The notes under the pieces were generated by a model, which ran no database searches, was not told where the DNA came from, and saw only the letters and a program-made list of their open reading frames with translations. From contig NZ_QPIX01000005.1 in assembly GCF_003337715.1 (NCBI RefSeq), positions 186,001-250,000 on the forward strand: a DNA stretch of 64,000 nucleotides. The letters run 5' to 3'. Positions within the stretch are counted from its first letter, which is position 1, and each line of letters starts with the position of its first letter. The translations under genes were made by a program, and so were the position numbers. The DNA comes from Ciceribacter lividus. GTDB lineage: Bacteria; Pseudomonadota; Alphaproteobacteria; Rhizobiales; Rhizobiaceae. Positions 29,397 through 40,488 of this stretch are shown piece by piece.

Positions 29397-31961
29397 TTGC
29401 TACAGTCTGCCGGGGAGGTGGATGCCGCAGCGTCGGCGTCCGGTTCTCCGATCGGGGCTGGGGCCGTCTTGGAAAAGATCGCGGAAGACCGCGCCGGGAC
29501 CGGGGCAGGGGAGAGCCCGGCATTCGCCGTTGCCGTCCCCCTCAACGCGGCATTGGTCGCGGACTCGCGCTCGGCTGGCGCACTCGTCGTTCGACAGGCG
29601 ACGAGCCGGGAGAGCTTTGTTGCGCGCATCTCCCGTTCAGCCACTGCCATCGCGTCGTCGGGCCGCGCGGCGATCGGTCGCGAGGAGGCGTTCGGGCATA
29701 TCTTCCTCTTCGTGCCCGTCGCGCTCGGGGCCGGTGCCGTCATCTGGTTTGCCTTGCCGCAAACCTTGCCGGTTGCAGCGCCCATGCTTTTGTTGGCGGT
29801 GTCCACCGTCTTCGCGGTGCTGTCGCGCTTCGGCAGACCTGTTGCATATCGGACATGGTCGGCGTTGGCGCTCTGTGCCGCCGGAATGCTGCTTGCCGAT
29901 GCCGAGGTCCGCAGGCTGCAGACGGTCATTCTCGACACGCCGGTCACGACCCAGGTGACGGGACGGGTGCTCCGGCGGGAAGCGGGGGCGGCCGGCGAGT
30001 GGCGCTATCTCGTTCGCGTAGAGGCCACGGCAGAACCGCAGATCAGGCGCATGCCGGAAGAGGTCGTGCTCATGACCCGCGCCCGCCACGAGCCGTTTGC
30101 GCTCGGTGAGAGGCTGCATGGCAGAGCGCGGCTGTCGCCGCCTTCCGGCCCTGCCTTGCCCGGTCTCGATGACTTTTCGTTCGCCAGCTACTTTGGCGGC
30201 ATCGGCGCAGTCGGCTACTTTCTTGGAGCGCCGACGCGCGCGGAGGGGGCGCCGGCGACCGGAGCCCGCGCATGGTGGGAGGCGGCCGAGCAGACGCTTC
30301 TTGTCGTCCGCGACGCCATCACGCAGCGAATCAGGAGAACAGTTCCGGGCGACGCCGGCGGCTTTGCCGCCGCGATCCTCACCGGCGACCGGCGATCGAT
30401 GTCGGCGGCGACGACGGAGGCATTGCGGCTTTCGGGACTGGCGCACATCACAGCGATTTCCGGCCTCCACATGGCACTTGCCGCCGGCATCTTCTTCGTC
30501 GGTCTGCGCAAGCTGCTCAGCCTCTCGCCGGCAATCGCCCAGTCCTGGCCGATCAAGAAGATCGCTGCCATGGCCGCGCTGGCCGCTGCCTTCCTCTACC
30601 TGATGATCTCCGGCTCGCAGGTCTCCGCTATCCGCGCTTTTCTGATGACGGCGATCATGCTGGTTGCCGTCCTGTTCGACCGCCCGGCGATCAGCCTGCG
30701 CAACCTCGCACTGGCGGCGATCGTCATTGTCGCCGTTTGGCCGTCACAGGTGCTCGGTGCGAGCTTTCAGATGTCGTTTGCCGCCACCGCAGGACTGATT
30801 GCCGGCTACGATGGCTGGCGACGGGGTGCAGCGCGGCAATCGCGCTACGCGCCGGACTTCCCCGGTCGGAAGATCCTTTCCTTCCTGTGGAATTTCGCGG
30901 CCGGCACCTTCGTGACGTCGCTGATCGGCGGACTGGCGACGGCGATCTTCGCCGTCGCCCATTTCCATCGACTGGCACCTTACGGTCTCGTCGCGAATCT
31001 CGCGGCAATGCCGATCATCTCCGTGGTGGTGATGCCGGCGGCGCTTGCGGCAATGCTGCTCATGCCGTTCGGCCTCGATACGCCCTTTCTAATTCTCGCT
31101 GGCGAGGGGCTCGAGATCGTCATCGTGATCGCGACCACGGTCGCGAGCTGGAGCGAGGGGACGTCCTTCGGCCGATTCGGGGACTGGTTTCTGCCGCTCG
31201 CCTCCACGGGGCTCCTGCTGCTCACCCTGCTGCATACGCGGCTGCGCTGGATCGGCGCGGCAGCGCTTGCCGCGGCGATCGGGCTTGCGATGCTCCTGCC
31301 GCCGGAAGACACCGCCGACCTCATCGTCTCGGAGGACGGACGGCTGGCGGGGCTGCCCGCTGTCGACGGCAGGACGATTGCGACCAACCGCAGCAAGCCG
31401 TCGGACTTCCTCTTCTCCCAATGGCAGCACGCGCTTGCGCGACCCGATCATCACGGCCCGCTCCGCAGCGCAGACGATCCTGTCACCGAAGTCCGGGCGA
31501 CCGGAACGGACCGGTTTTCCGTCGAACAGATCCGGACCGTTCGCGAGATGATGCGGCGGCAGTTCGAAGCGGCGATCCCCGGCCGCTTCCTCTGTACTGG
31601 AAAGGCCTGGTGTGTCGCACGGCTTGAGAAAGGGTGGCGTGTCGCAACTGTCGATGATCCGGCACTTCTCGGTGCCGCCTGCGATGCGTCCGACATCGTC
31701 GTCACGCCGCGCCGTTCACCTTTCGGTACCTGCCGTTCCGGCGCGCGGATGATCGATGCCGAAGCGCTACGGCGCACGGGCGCAACCGAATTCCATCTCG
31801 GGAATCACGACAATCGAGAGATCCGCCAGCGCACGGCGTTCACCACTCTCGACAGGCCGTGGCAGCGGCATCGCCTTTACGATTGGCGAACCGGCAGCTT
31901 CGCCGACGAACAGCCCGCGAAGCGCGCGCCGATGGCACAGGTCAGTGATAGCGGCGGATGA
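29397..31961 (+). CDS. comEC: ComEC/Rec2-family DNA uptake channel-like protein
   Basis: Up to 854 residues; a polytopic inner-membrane protein. The diagnostic ComEC phrase [21 protein letters not shown] lies near residue 350, with [24 protein letters not shown] and [21 protein letters not shown] after it, plus an N-terminal DUF4131-like part. The C-terminal section has the ComEC metallo-hydrolase-like layout but I see no HxHxD zinc motif, so nuclease activity is doubtful. The family imports single-stranded DNA during natural transformation; competence is not established here. The TTG start at 29397 is weak (no good binding site), so the N-terminus is uncertain. The 3' end overlaps lexA by 20 bases. 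Confidence 0.85.
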   Translation: MLQSAGEVDAAASASGSPIGAGAVLEKIAEDRAGTGAGESPAFAVAVPLNAALVADSRSAGALVVRQATSRESFVARISRSATAIASSGRAAIGREEAFGHIFLFVPVALGAGAVIWFALPQTLPVAAPMLLLAVSTVFAVLSRFGRPVAYRTWSALALCAAGMLLADAEVRRLQTVILDTPVTTQVTGRVLRREAGAAGEWRYLVRVEATAEPQIRRMPEEVVLMTRARHEPFALGERLHGRARLSPPSGPALPGLDDFSFASYFGGIGAVGYFLGAPTRAEGAPATGARAWWEAAEQTLLVVRDAITQRIRRTVPGDAGGFAAAILTGDRRSMSAATTEALRLSGLAHITAISGLHMALAAGIFFVGLRKLLSLSPAIAQSWPIKKIAAMAALAAAFLYLMISGSQVSAIRAFLMTAIMLVAVLFDRPAISLRNLALAAIVIVAVWPSQVLGASFQMSFAATAGLIAGYDGWRRGAARQSRYAPDFPGRKILSFLWNFAAGTFVTSLIGGLATAIFAVAHFHRLAPYGLVANLAAMPIISVVVMPAALAAMLLMPFGLDTPFLILAGEGLEIVIVIATTVASWSEGTSFGRFGDWFLPLASTGLLLLTLLHTRLRWIGAAALAAAIGLAMLLPPEDTADLIVSEDGRLAGLPAVDGRTIATNRSKPSDFLFSQWQHALARPDHHGPLRSADDPVTEVRATGTDRFSVEQIRTVREMMRRQFEAAIPGRFLCTGKAWCVARLEKGWRVATVDDPALLGAACDASDIVVTPRRSPFGTCRSGARMIDAEALRRTGATEFHLGNHDNREIRQRTAFTTLDRPWQRHRLYDWRTGSFADEQPAKRAPMAQVSDSGG

Positions 31962-32655
31962 GTCCGACGAGCTTGCCCTGGATCTTGACACGATCGGGGC
32001 CGAAGATGCGGGTTTCGTAAGCCGGGTTCGCAGCCTCGAGCGCGATCGAATCGCCCCGGCGACGGAAGCGTTTCAGCGTCGCCTCCTCGTCGTCCACGAG
32101 TGCCACGACGATGTCGCCGGGCGTTGCGTTGCTGGCGTTGCGGATGATGACCGTGTCGCCGTCGAGAATGCCGGCCTCGATCATCGAATCACCCTTGACC
32201 TCGAGTGCATAGTGCTCGCCTGAACCGAGCATCTCGGCCGGAATGGTGATTTCGTGGGTGTTGTGCTGGATCGCCGAGATCGGCACGCCGGCCGCGATGC
32301 GGCCCATGACGGGGACGGCGACGGAACTCGAGCGCTCCTCTGCAGGCGGCTTGGCGGCAGGCGCCGGCTGTCCCTTGCCGAGGCTTCCCTCGATCACGCT
32401 CGGCGAGAAACCCCGCCGCGGCTGCAGGCTGGGGGAGTAGGCTTCCGGCAGCTTGATCACTTCCAGCGCCCGGGCCCGGTTCGGCAGACGCCGAATGAAG
32501 CCACGCTCCTCGAGCGCCGTGATGAGGCGGTGGATGCCGGATTTCGAGGCGAGGTCGAGCGCGTCCTTCATTTCGTCGAACGACGGCGGCACGCCCGATT
32601 CCTTCATCCGCTCGTGAATGAAGAGAAGCAGTTCCTGTTGCTTGCGCGTCAGCAT
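31942..32655 (-). CDS. lexA: LexA SOS repressor
   Basis: 237 residues. Represses DNA-damage genes and self-cleaves when RecA is active. The N-terminal winged helix ([27 protein letters not shown]) is followed by a linker about 35 residues longer than in E. coli, the Ala122-Gly123 cleavage site (RIAAGVPI), Ser157 in KGDSMIE and Lys195 in ATLKRF, the catalytic pair. The ATG at 32655 starts the conserved MLTRKQQ; the frame continues upstream to 33747 antisense to the VOC gene without family character. The operator at 32703-32717 indicates autoregulation. Confidence 0.97.
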   Translation of the reverse strand: MLTRKQQELLLFIHERMKESGVPPSFDEMKDALDLASKSGIHRLITALEERGFIRRLPNRARALEVIKLPEAYSPSLQPRRGFSPSVIEGSLGKGQPAPAAKPPAEERSSSVAVPVMGRIAAGVPISAIQHNTHEITIPAEMLGSGEHYALEVKGDSMIEAGILDGDTVIIRNASNATPGDIVVALVDDEEATLKRFRRRGDSIALEAANPAYETRIFGPDRVKIQGKLVGLIRRYH

Positions 32656-32693
32656 GATCCAGAGCCCCGTCGTGTGAAACAAATCCAGAACAT

Positions 32694-32722
32694 ACACTAT
32701 CTGTTCCATATGTGTTCCGCAA
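32694..32722 (-). promoter_or_regulatory. lexA promoter with SOS box in the spacer
   Basis: Minus-strand -35 TTGCGG (32722-32717) and -10 TAGTGT (32699-32694) are 17 bases apart. The spacer holds the LexA operator described separately, so bound repressor would block RNA polymerase directly. Confidence 0.6.
32703..32717. promoter_or_regulatory. LexA-binding SOS box, GTTC-N7-GTTC
   Basis: The 15 bases read GTTCCATATGTGTTC, an exact match to the direct-repeat operator known for alphaproteobacterial LexA. A further GTTC-complement (GAAC at 32688-32691) nearby forms an extra inverted half-site. Confidence 0.88.
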
Positions 32723-32871
32723 GTACTTAAATATTGGTAAGCAATTGGAGCTCCGGCGCATTTTTTCCGTGCATCCACCCGTTCCGGACTGCTGCCGGGC
32801 GGGGGCTGGTTCGCCTTGCAAAGGGAAGGCAAATCGCGCACATCAAACGCGACCGACAAGGAGGGAGCGGA

Positions 32872-33768
32872 ATGTCCACTGCCATCGAGGCGCCGCGTGG
32901 CGTCGATCACATCGTCTTGCCCGTGCACGGGCTGAAGGTTGCGCGCGAGCGGCTCGGCGTGCTTGGCTTTACGGTCGCCGCCGATGCGCTGCATCCCTTC
33001 GGCACCGAGAACGCCTGCGTCTTCTTCTCCGACAAGACCTATCTGGAGCCACTCGCCGTGGCGGGCCGGGAGGCGTGCGAGGAAGCCGCCCGTAAGGGCA
33101 ACGTCTTCGTTGCGCGCGACCGCGCCTTCCGCTTCCGCGTGCCGGATGGCGAGGGGCTGTCGGGGATAGCGGTTGCCTCGACGGATGCGGCCGCAGACCA
33201 TGCGATCTATACCGAGCACGGCCTCTCCGCGGGCGAAATCCTGCACTTTTCGCGGCCCTTGAGGTTGCCGGATGGCACCGAGGCGACGGCCTCGTTCCGG
33301 CTTGCCTTCGCCGCGGACCTGCGCGCGCCCGATTTTCTTCTCTTCTCTTGCGAACGGGCCAATCCACTGCCGGCGGATCGTGCCGCGCTCGAACGCCACG
33401 GCAATGGCGTGACGGGCGTCTCGGCGGTCGTGCTGACGGAGGAAAACCCCTCCGACTTCCAGGAGGTGCTGGAAACCGTCTTCCACCAGCGAGAGATCGA
33501 GGCGCATTCCTTCGGTCTCGTCGTCCCTTCGGCAAACGCGAAGATCGAGGTGCTGACGCCGGCCGGTCTCACCGGCTATTTCGGGCTCGACGCCCCGAAT
33601 GCCGGGCGTGGGCTCATGGGGGCGGCGATCGTCTTTCGGACGGCCGATATCGGCGTGACAGAACGCTTGCTGGCTGCTAATGGCGTTCGCCATGCACGCA
33701 AGGATGGTCGCCTGATCGTGCCGCGTGAAGCGGGGCAGGGCGCGCATTTCGTATTCGAGGAAGTTTGA
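32872..33768 (+). CDS. VOC/glyoxalase-like domain protein
   Basis: 298 residues of the vicinal-oxygen-chelate superfamily, close to the Glyoxalase_5-like group. The N-terminal [26 protein letters not shown] and a second module around [24 protein letters not shown] show the paired beta-alpha-beta units; a possible metal-binding histidine is in GVDHIVL. Substrate unknown. GGAGGGAGCGG precedes the ATG at 32872; the frame from 32734 crosses the lexA promoter and is not used. Its stop overlaps the kdsA start (TGATG), implying translational coupling. Confidence 0.85.
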   Translation: MSTAIEAPRGVDHIVLPVHGLKVARERLGVLGFTVAADALHPFGTENACVFFSDKTYLEPLAVAGREACEEAARKGNVFVARDRAFRFRVPDGEGLSGIAVASTDAAADHAIYTEHGLSAGEILHFSRPLRLPDGTEATASFRLAFAADLRAPDFLLFSCERANPLPADRAALERHGNGVTGVSAVVLTEENPSDFQEVLETVFHQREIEAHSFGLVVPSANAKIEVLTPAGLTGYFGLDAPNAGRGLMGAAIVFRTADIGVTERLLAANGVRHARKDGRLIVPREAGQGAHFVFEEV

Positions 33769-34616
33769 TGAGCAATCCGACCAATTCCGAAGTCGTCGTC
33801 GGCGAAGGTGCCGCCAAGGTCGTCTTCTCCAATTCCAGGCGCTTCTCGCTGATTGCCGGTCCCTGCCAGATGGAAAGCCGCGATCATGCCTTCATGATGG
33901 CCGGTGCGACCAAGGAGATCTGCGACAAGCTCGGCATCGGGCTCGTCTACAAGTCGTCCTTCGACAAGGCCAACCGCACGTCCTTGTCCGGCAAGCGGGG
34001 CATCGGCCTCGAAAAGGCGATGGAAGTCTTCGTCGATCTCAAGAAGGAATTCGGCTTTCCGGTGCTGACCGACATCCACACCGAGGAGCAATGCGCGATC
34101 GTCGCCCCTGTCGTCGACGTCCTGCAGATCCCGGCCTTCCTCTGCCGCCAGACCGATCTTCTGGTCGCTGCCGCGAAGACCGGTCGGGTCATCAACGTCA
34201 AGAAAGGCCAGTTCCTGGCTCCGTGGGACATGAAGAACGTGCTCGCCAAGATCACCGAAAGCGGCAATCCGAACGTGCTTTTGTGCGAGCGTGGCGCTTC
34301 CTTCGGATACAACACGCTGGTCTCGGATTTCCGTTCGCTGCCGATCATGGCGGCGATGGGCGCGCCCGTGGTGTTCGACGCCACCCACTCGGTGCAGCAG
34401 CCCGGCGGGCAGGGCGGTTCGACCGGAGGTCAGAGGGAATTCGTGGAGACGCTGGCACGCGCCGCGGTTGCCGTCGGCGTTGCCGGTCTCTTCATCGAGA
34501 CCCATGAGGATCCGGACAATGCCCCCTCTGACGGCCCGAACATGGTGCCGCTGAACGACATGCCGCGACTCCTCGAAAAGCTGCTCGCCTTCGACGCGGT
34601 CGCCAAGGGCGCCTGA
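33768..34616 (+). CDS. kdsA: 3-deoxy-8-phosphooctulonate (KDO-8-P) synthase
   Basis: 282 residues. Condenses phosphoenolpyruvate with arabinose 5-phosphate to make KDO-8-P for lipopolysaccharide. Conserved blocks: [64 protein letters not shown] and [12 protein letters not shown]. Whether it is the metal-dependent type cannot be safely settled by eye. ATG at 33768 shares one base with the VOC stop. A terminator follows at 34643, and eno lies 178 bases downstream, giving a PEP-related neighbourhood. Confidence 0.96.
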   Translation: MSNPTNSEVVVGEGAAKVVFSNSRRFSLIAGPCQMESRDHAFMMAGATKEICDKLGIGLVYKSSFDKANRTSLSGKRGIGLEKAMEVFVDLKKEFGFPVLTDIHTEEQCAIVAPVVDVLQIPAFLCRQTDLLVAAAKTGRVINVKKGQFLAPWDMKNVLAKITESGNPNVLLCERGASFGYNTLVSDFRSLPIMAAMGAPVVFDATHSVQQPGGQGGSTGGQREFVETLARAAVAVGVAGLFIETHEDPDNAPSDGPNMVPLNDMPRLLEKLLAFDAVAKGA

Positions 34617-34640
34617 TTCCGCAAGGCATCGTCTATATAG

Positions 34641-36068
<1,428 letters not shown>

Positions 36069-36090
36069 CGTTCGAGCTTCTAGGCGCTGA

Positions 36091-36130
36091 TTGGCCCGTG
36101 TCCCGCAAAGGGGCGCGGGCCAACTTTTTT
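36091..36130 (+). terminator. Intrinsic terminator after eno
   Basis: TTGGCCCG (36091-36098) pairs with CGGGCCAA (36116-36123) and is followed by CTTTTTT. Confidence 0.85.
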
Positions 36131-36214
36131 CCCCGTCCCCGTTATGGTCAACGATCGATTAAGCAATCGCCGCTAGTTTGATCGAAAATCGTTTTGCGTA
36201 TCAGGGCTCGCTCG

Positions 36215-36535
36215 ATGTGGACCAGGCAGCACAAGAACCGGAAACTCGGACGCTTCGTCCTCCCGCTCGTGACCGTCGCATTCCTCTCCTATTTCGGTTA
36301 TCATTCGATCCATGGCGATCGCGGGCTGATCGCGGCAGACGAGTTCGAGAAGCTGCGGTTCAAGCGCGATGCCGAGTTGGCTGAACTGGTATCGCGTCGC
36401 AAGTCGCTCGAGCGGCAGGTCGAATTGCTGAGCGACGGTTCGCTCGAACGCGACATGATCGATGAGAAGGCGCGCTACCAGCTCAACGTATCGCGCCCTG
36501 ACGAGATCGTGATTTTCAACGATCAGATAAATTAA
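36215..36535 (+). CDS. FtsB/DivIC-family septum formation initiator
   Basis: 106 residues. A short cytoplasmic basic end, one membrane helix (FVLPLVTVAFLSYFGYHSI) and a periplasmic coiled coil (EFEKLRFKRDAELAELVSRRKSLERQVELL) followed by LERDMIDEKARYQLNVSRPDEIVI are the FtsB/DivIC layout. The family links early and late divisome proteins (FtsL, FtsQ). AGGG lies 8 bases before ATG 36215. The location between eno and pdhA matches other alphaproteobacteria, where the eno-ftsB order is common. Confidence 0.88.
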   Translation: MWTRQHKNRKLGRFVLPLVTVAFLSYFGYHSIHGDRGLIAADEFEKLRFKRDAELAELVSRRKSLERQVELLSDGSLERDMIDEKARYQLNVSRPDEIVIFNDQIN

Positions 36536-36564
36536 CCGAAATCCAGTTAATTACCGTTTTCAAT

Positions 36565-36570
36565 TATAAT
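36565..36570 (+). promoter_or_regulatory. Possible -10 element upstream of pdhA
   Basis: A perfect TATAAT lies in an AT-rich stretch (36536-36585), about 110 bases before pdhA. No convincing -35 sits 16-18 bases upstream, so the assignment is tentative. Confidence 0.3.
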
Positions 36571-36679
36571 TCAATATGATGTCGTGAATGCGAGCCATGC
36601 ATTTCTGGCATTGCGGCCGCGCGCTTTCTTGCCTATCCTTCGCGCCGACGTAAATTCGAAAACACCTAGGGAGGGACGA

Positions 36680-37729
36680 ATGGCGCCGCGAAAACCTGCG
36701 ACCGCGAGCGGTCGCAAGCCGACGACCAAGTCTGCCGCAAAGAAAGAATTGACCGAAGGGCTGGTTGCGGAATTCGACCGCCAGAGCGAGCTTGACGCGT
36801 ACCGCGAAATGCTCCTCATCCGCCGCTTCGAGGAAAAGGCCGGCCAGCTCTACGGCATGGGCTTCATCGGCGGCTTCTGTCACCTCTATATCGGCCAGGA
36901 AGCCGTCGTCGTCGGCGTCCAGATGGTGCTGAAGGAAGGCGACCAGGTCATCACGGGGTATCGCGACCACGGCCACATGCTGGCCTGCGGCATGAGCGCA
37001 CGCGGTGTCATGGCCGAACTCACCGGCCGTCGCGGCGGGCTGTCCAAGGGTAAGGGCGGCTCGATGCACATGTTCTCCAAGGAGAAGAATTTCTACGGCG
37101 GTCACGGCATCGTCGGCGCACAGGTGTCGCTCGGCACCGGTCTCGCCTTCGCCAACAAGTACCGCGAGAACGGCAATATCTCGGTCGCCTATTTCGGTGA
37201 CGGCGCCGCCAACCAGGGCCAGGTCTACGAAAGCTTCAACATGGCGCAGCTCTGGAAGCTGCCGGTGATCTACGTGATCGAGAACAACCGCTATGCCATG
37301 GGCACCGCGGTCTCGCGCGCCTCGGCACAGACCGATTTCTCGCAGCGCGGCGTCTCCTTCGGCATCCCCGGCATCCAGGTCGACGGCATGGATGTCCGCG
37401 CGGTCAAGGCTGCGGCCGAGCAGGCTGCGGCCTATGTCCGCTCCGGCAAGGGGCCGGTCATCCTCGAAATGCTGACCTACCGCTACCGCGGCCACTCGAT
37501 GTCCGACCCGGCGAAATACCGCTCGAAGGACGAGGTGCAAAAGATGCGTTCCGAACACGACCCGATCGAGCAGGTGAAGAACCGGCTCATGGAAAAGGGT
37601 TGGGCGAGCGAGGACGAACTGAAGGCGATCGACAAGGACGTCCGCGACATCGTCGCAGACAGCGCCGATTTCGCCCAGTCCGATCCGGAGCCGGACGTAT
37701 CCGAGCTTTACACCGATATCCTGTTGTGA
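36680..37729 (+). CDS. pdhA: Pyruvate dehydrogenase E1 component, alpha subunit
   Basis: 349 residues. Thiamine-diphosphate dependent decarboxylation of pyruvate, with PdhB. The cofactor motif GDGAANQGQVYESFNMA and the regulatory/phosphorylation-loop-like YRYRGHSMSDPAKYR are present. An Ala/Lys/Thr-rich N-terminal tail of about 30 residues precedes the fold. GGGAGGG lies 4 bases before the ATG at 36680; the upstream frame from 36584 is rejected. First gene of a pdhA-pdhB-pdhC group. Confidence 0.97.
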   Translation: MAPRKPATASGRKPTTKSAAKKELTEGLVAEFDRQSELDAYREMLLIRRFEEKAGQLYGMGFIGGFCHLYIGQEAVVVGVQMVLKEGDQVITGYRDHGHMLACGMSARGVMAELTGRRGGLSKGKGGSMHMFSKEKNFYGGHGIVGAQVSLGTGLAFANKYRENGNISVAYFGDGAANQGQVYESFNMAQLWKLPVIYVIENNRYAMGTAVSRASAQTDFSQRGVSFGIPGIQVDGMDVRAVKAAAEQAAAYVRSGKGPVILEMLTYRYRGHSMSDPAKYRSKDEVQKMRSEHDPIEQVKNRLMEKGWASEDELKAIDKDVRDIVADSADFAQSDPEPDVSELYTDILL

Positions 37730-37746
37730 GTGGGGAGGGTTAGCCC

Positions 37747-39129
37747 ATGTCAGTCAATATCCTCATGCCGGCCCTGTCTCCGACGATGGAAGAGGGCACG
37801 CTTTCCAAATGGCTCAAGAAGGAAGGCGACAAGGTCACCTCCGGTGACGTGATCGCCGAAATCGAGACCGACAAGGCGACGATGGAAGTGGAAGCAGTCG
37901 ACGAAGGCGTGATCGGCAAGATCCTCGTCGACGCCGGCACCGAAAACGTCAAGGTCAATACGCCGATCGCCATCCTGCTGCAGGAAGGCGAGAGCGCTGC
38001 CGACCTCGCGGCCGCACCGAAGGCCGAGGCCGCGCCCCAGGCAGCTGCGCCGCAGGTCGAGCAGCCGACGGCGGCCGGCTCCGCCGCAGCACCTGTCGCG
38101 GCGCAGCCGCTTGTCGCCGCCGACCCGGACATTCCGGCCGGCACCGAAATGGTCACGATGACCGTGCGTGAGGCGCTGCGCGAGGCGATGGCCGAGGAAA
38201 TGCGCCTGAACCCGGACGTCTTCGTCATGGGCGAGGAGGTCGCGGAATACCAGGGTGCCTACAAGATCACGCAAGGCCTGCTGCAGGAATTCGGGCCGAA
38301 GCGCGTCGTCGACACGCCGATCACCGAGCACGGCTTTGCCGGCGTCGGCGTCGGTGCCGCCATGGCAGGCCTTCGCCCGATCGTCGAGTTCATGACCTTC
38401 AACTTCGCCATGCAGGCGATCGACCAGATCATCAACTCGGCCGCCAAGACGCTCTACATGTCCGGCGGCCAGATGGGCGCACCGATCGTCTTCCGCGGCC
38501 CGAACGGGGCAGCTGCCCGCGTCGGTGCCCAGCACAGCCAGGATTATGCCGCCTGGTATAGCCAGATCCCGGGTCTCAAGGTCGTCATGCCGTATACGGC
38601 TGCCGACGCGAAGGGGCTCCTCAAGGCTGCGATCCGTGACCCGAACCCGGTGATCTTCCTCGAAAACGAGATCCTCTACGGCCACTCGTTCGAGGTGCCG
38701 AAGCTCGATGACTTCGTTCTGCCGATCGGCAAGGCGCGCATCCACAAGACCGGCAAGGATGCGACCGTCGTCTCCTTCGGCATCGGCATGACCTATGCGG
38801 TCAAGGCGGCGGAAGAACTGGCGAAGGAAGGCATCGACGTCGAGGTCATAGACCTGCGCACCATCCGCCCGATGGACATTCCGACCGTCATCGAGTCGGT
38901 CAAGAAGACCGGCCGTCTGGTCACCGTCGAGGAAGGCTATCCGCAGTCCTCCGTCGGCACCGAGATCGCGACCCGCGTCATGCAGCAGGCCTTCGACTAT
39001 CTCGACGCGCCGATCCTGACGATCGCCGGCAAGGACGTGCCGATGCCTTATGCCGCCAACCTCGAGAAGCTCGCGCTTCCGAACGTCGGCGAGGTCGTCC
39101 AGGCGGTCAAGACCGTCTGCTACAAGTAA
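37747..39129 (+). CDS. pdhB: Pyruvate dehydrogenase E1 beta subunit with N-terminal lipoyl domain
   Basis: 460 residues. Residues 1-80 are a lipoyl domain with the modified lysine in [17 protein letters not shown]; an Ala/Pro/Glu linker (about 85-125) leads to the E1-beta fold starting near [14 protein letters not shown] and ending [13 protein letters not shown]...[13 protein letters not shown]. Fusion of a lipoyl domain to E1-beta is known from alphaproteobacteria. GGGAGGG precedes the ATG; it starts 17 bases after pdhA. The first 144 bases after residue 7 are nearly repeated in pdhC. Confidence 0.97.
   Translation: MSVNILMPALSPTMEEGTLSKWLKKEGDKVTSGDVIAEIETDKATMEVEAVDEGVIGKILVDAGTENVKVNTPIAILLQEGESAADLAAAPKAEAAPQAAAPQVEQPTAAGSAAAPVAAQPLVAADPDIPAGTEMVTMTVREALREAMAEEMRLNPDVFVMGEEVAEYQGAYKITQGLLQEFGPKRVVDTPITEHGFAGVGVGAAMAGLRPIVEFMTFNFAMQAIDQIINSAAKTLYMSGGQMGAPIVFRGPNGAAARVGAQHSQDYAAWYSQIPGLKVVMPYTAADAKGLLKAAIRDPNPVIFLENEILYGHSFEVPKLDDFVLPIGKARIHKTGKDATVVSFGIGMTYAVKAAEELAKEGIDVEVIDLRTIRPMDIPTVIESVKKTGRLVTVEEGYPQSSVGTEIATRVMQQAFDYLDAPILTIAGKDVPMPYAANLEKLALPNVGEVVQAVKTVCYK
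37765..37908 (+). repeat. Lipoyl-domain direct repeat, copy 1 (in pdhB)
   Basis: This 144-base stretch matches 39163-39306 with about 15 mismatches by eye (about 90 percent). The copies are 1398 bases apart, an exact multiple of three, and both encode the lipoyl-lysine region. Confidence 0.9.
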
Positions 39130-39144
39130 CGGGAGGGCTTGGAA

Positions 39145-40470
39145 ATGCCGATCAATATCACCATGCCGGCCCTCTCCCCGACGATGGAAGAGGGCAATCT
39201 TTCCAAATGGCTGGTCAAGGAAGGCGACAAGGTCAGCCCCGGTGACGTGATCGCCGAGATCGAGACCGACAAGGCGACCATGGAAGTCGAAGCCGTCGAT
39301 GAAGGCACGCTGGCGAAGATCGTCGTGCCGGCCGGCACCGAGGGCGTCAAGGTCAATGCGCTGATCGCGATCCTCGCCGGTGAAGGCGAGGACGTGAGCG
39401 CGGCGGCCGCCGGCGGCGGTGCCGCAACACCTGCGCCGAAGGCCGAGGTCGCGCCGGCCGCCAAGGTCGAGGCTGCCCCGGCAGCTGCTCCCGCTGCCGC
39501 CGCCCCGGCTGCTGCTCCGGCCGTTGCCAAGTCCGGCGAGCGCGTGTTTGCCTCGCCGCTCGCCCGTCGCCTTGCCAAGGAGGCCGGCGTCGAACTCTCG
39601 GCCGTGGCGGGTTCCGGTCCGCACGGGCGCGTCGTCAAGAGCGACGTCGAAAAGGCCGTCGCCGGCGGCGTCGCCAAGGCAGCGCCTGCTGCTGCCGCGC
39701 AGGCCGCACCGGCTCCGGCGCTCGCCAGGGCACCGTCGGACGATGCCGTGCTCAAGCTCTTCGAGCCGGGTTCCTACGATCTGGTGCCGCATGACGGCAT
39801 GCGCAAGACGATCGCCAAGCGGCTCGTCGAATCCAAGCAGACGATCCCGCATTTCTACGTGACGGTCGACTGCGAACTCGACGCGCTGCTTGCCCTGCGC
39901 GCCCAGCTCAACGACGCGGCACCGCGCAAGGATGGCGCTCCGGCCTACAAGCTGTCGGTCAACGACATGATCATCAAGGCCCTGGCGCTCTCGCTGCGGG
40001 ATGTTCCGGATGCCAACGTCTCGTGGACGGAAAGCAACATGGTCAGGCACAAGCATGCCGATGTCGGCGTGGCTGTTGCGATCCCGGGCGGCCTGATCAC
40101 CCCGATCATCCGCAATGCCGAGCTGAAGTCGCTGTCCGCCATCTCCAACGAGATGAAGGACCTCGGCAAGCGCGCCAAGGAACGCAAGCTGAAGCCCGAG
40201 GAGTACCAGGGCGGCACGACCGCGGTCTCCAACATGGGCATGATGGGCGTCAAGCACTTCGCAGCCGTCGTCAACCCGCCGCACGCGACCATTCTCGCGG
40301 TCGGCGCGGGCGAGGAGCGGGTGGTCGTCAAGAACGGCGAGATGAAGATCGCCAATGTCATGACGGTCACGCTCTCCACCGACCACCGCTGCGTCGACGG
40401 CGCGCTCGGGGCCGAACTGCTCGGCGCCTTCAAGCGCTACATCGAAAACCCGATGGGCATGCTGGTCTGA
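39145..40470 (+). CDS. pdhC: Dihydrolipoamide acetyltransferase (pyruvate dehydrogenase E2)
   Basis: 441 residues. Transfers the acetyl group from the lipoyl arm to CoA and forms the complex core. One lipoyl domain (1-80, [13 protein letters not shown]), an Ala/Pro-rich linker, a peripheral-subunit binding domain ([37 protein letters not shown]), a second linker and the catalytic domain ending in [14 protein letters not shown] with the active-site histidine. ATG at 39145 follows GGGAGGG; TTG at 39139 is in frame. It is followed 18 bases later by the SGNH esterase gene. Confidence 0.97.
   Translation: MPINITMPALSPTMEEGNLSKWLVKEGDKVSPGDVIAEIETDKATMEVEAVDEGTLAKIVVPAGTEGVKVNALIAILAGEGEDVSAAAAGGGAATPAPKAEVAPAAKVEAAPAAAPAAAAPAAAPAVAKSGERVFASPLARRLAKEAGVELSAVAGSGPHGRVVKSDVEKAVAGGVAKAAPAAAAQAAPAPALARAPSDDAVLKLFEPGSYDLVPHDGMRKTIAKRLVESKQTIPHFYVTVDCELDALLALRAQLNDAAPRKDGAPAYKLSVNDMIIKALALSLRDVPDANVSWTESNMVRHKHADVGVAVAIPGGLITPIIRNAELKSLSAISNEMKDLGKRAKERKLKPEEYQGGTTAVSNMGMMGVKHFAAVVNPPHATILAVGAGEERVVVKNGEMKIANVMTVTLSTDHRCVDGALGAELLGAFKRYIENPMGMLV
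39163..39306 (+). repeat. Lipoyl-domain direct repeat, copy 2 (in pdhC)
   Basis: Second copy of the repeat at 37765-37908, in the same frame. The identity extends into synonymous sites, which suggests gene conversion or recent duplication rather than only selection on protein. Confidence 0.9.
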
Positions 40471-40488
40471 CGCGGAGGCAGGTTCGCG

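Noticed and set aside
29397..31961. Natural competence system
   Set aside because: Only comEC is present. No comEA, comF, dprA or pilus genes are in the window, so competence cannot be claimed.
32656..33747. N-terminal extension of the LexA frame
   Set aside because: The open frame upstream of the LexA start is antisense to the VOC gene and crosses the lexA promoter and operator; LexA family proteins start at MLTRKQQ.
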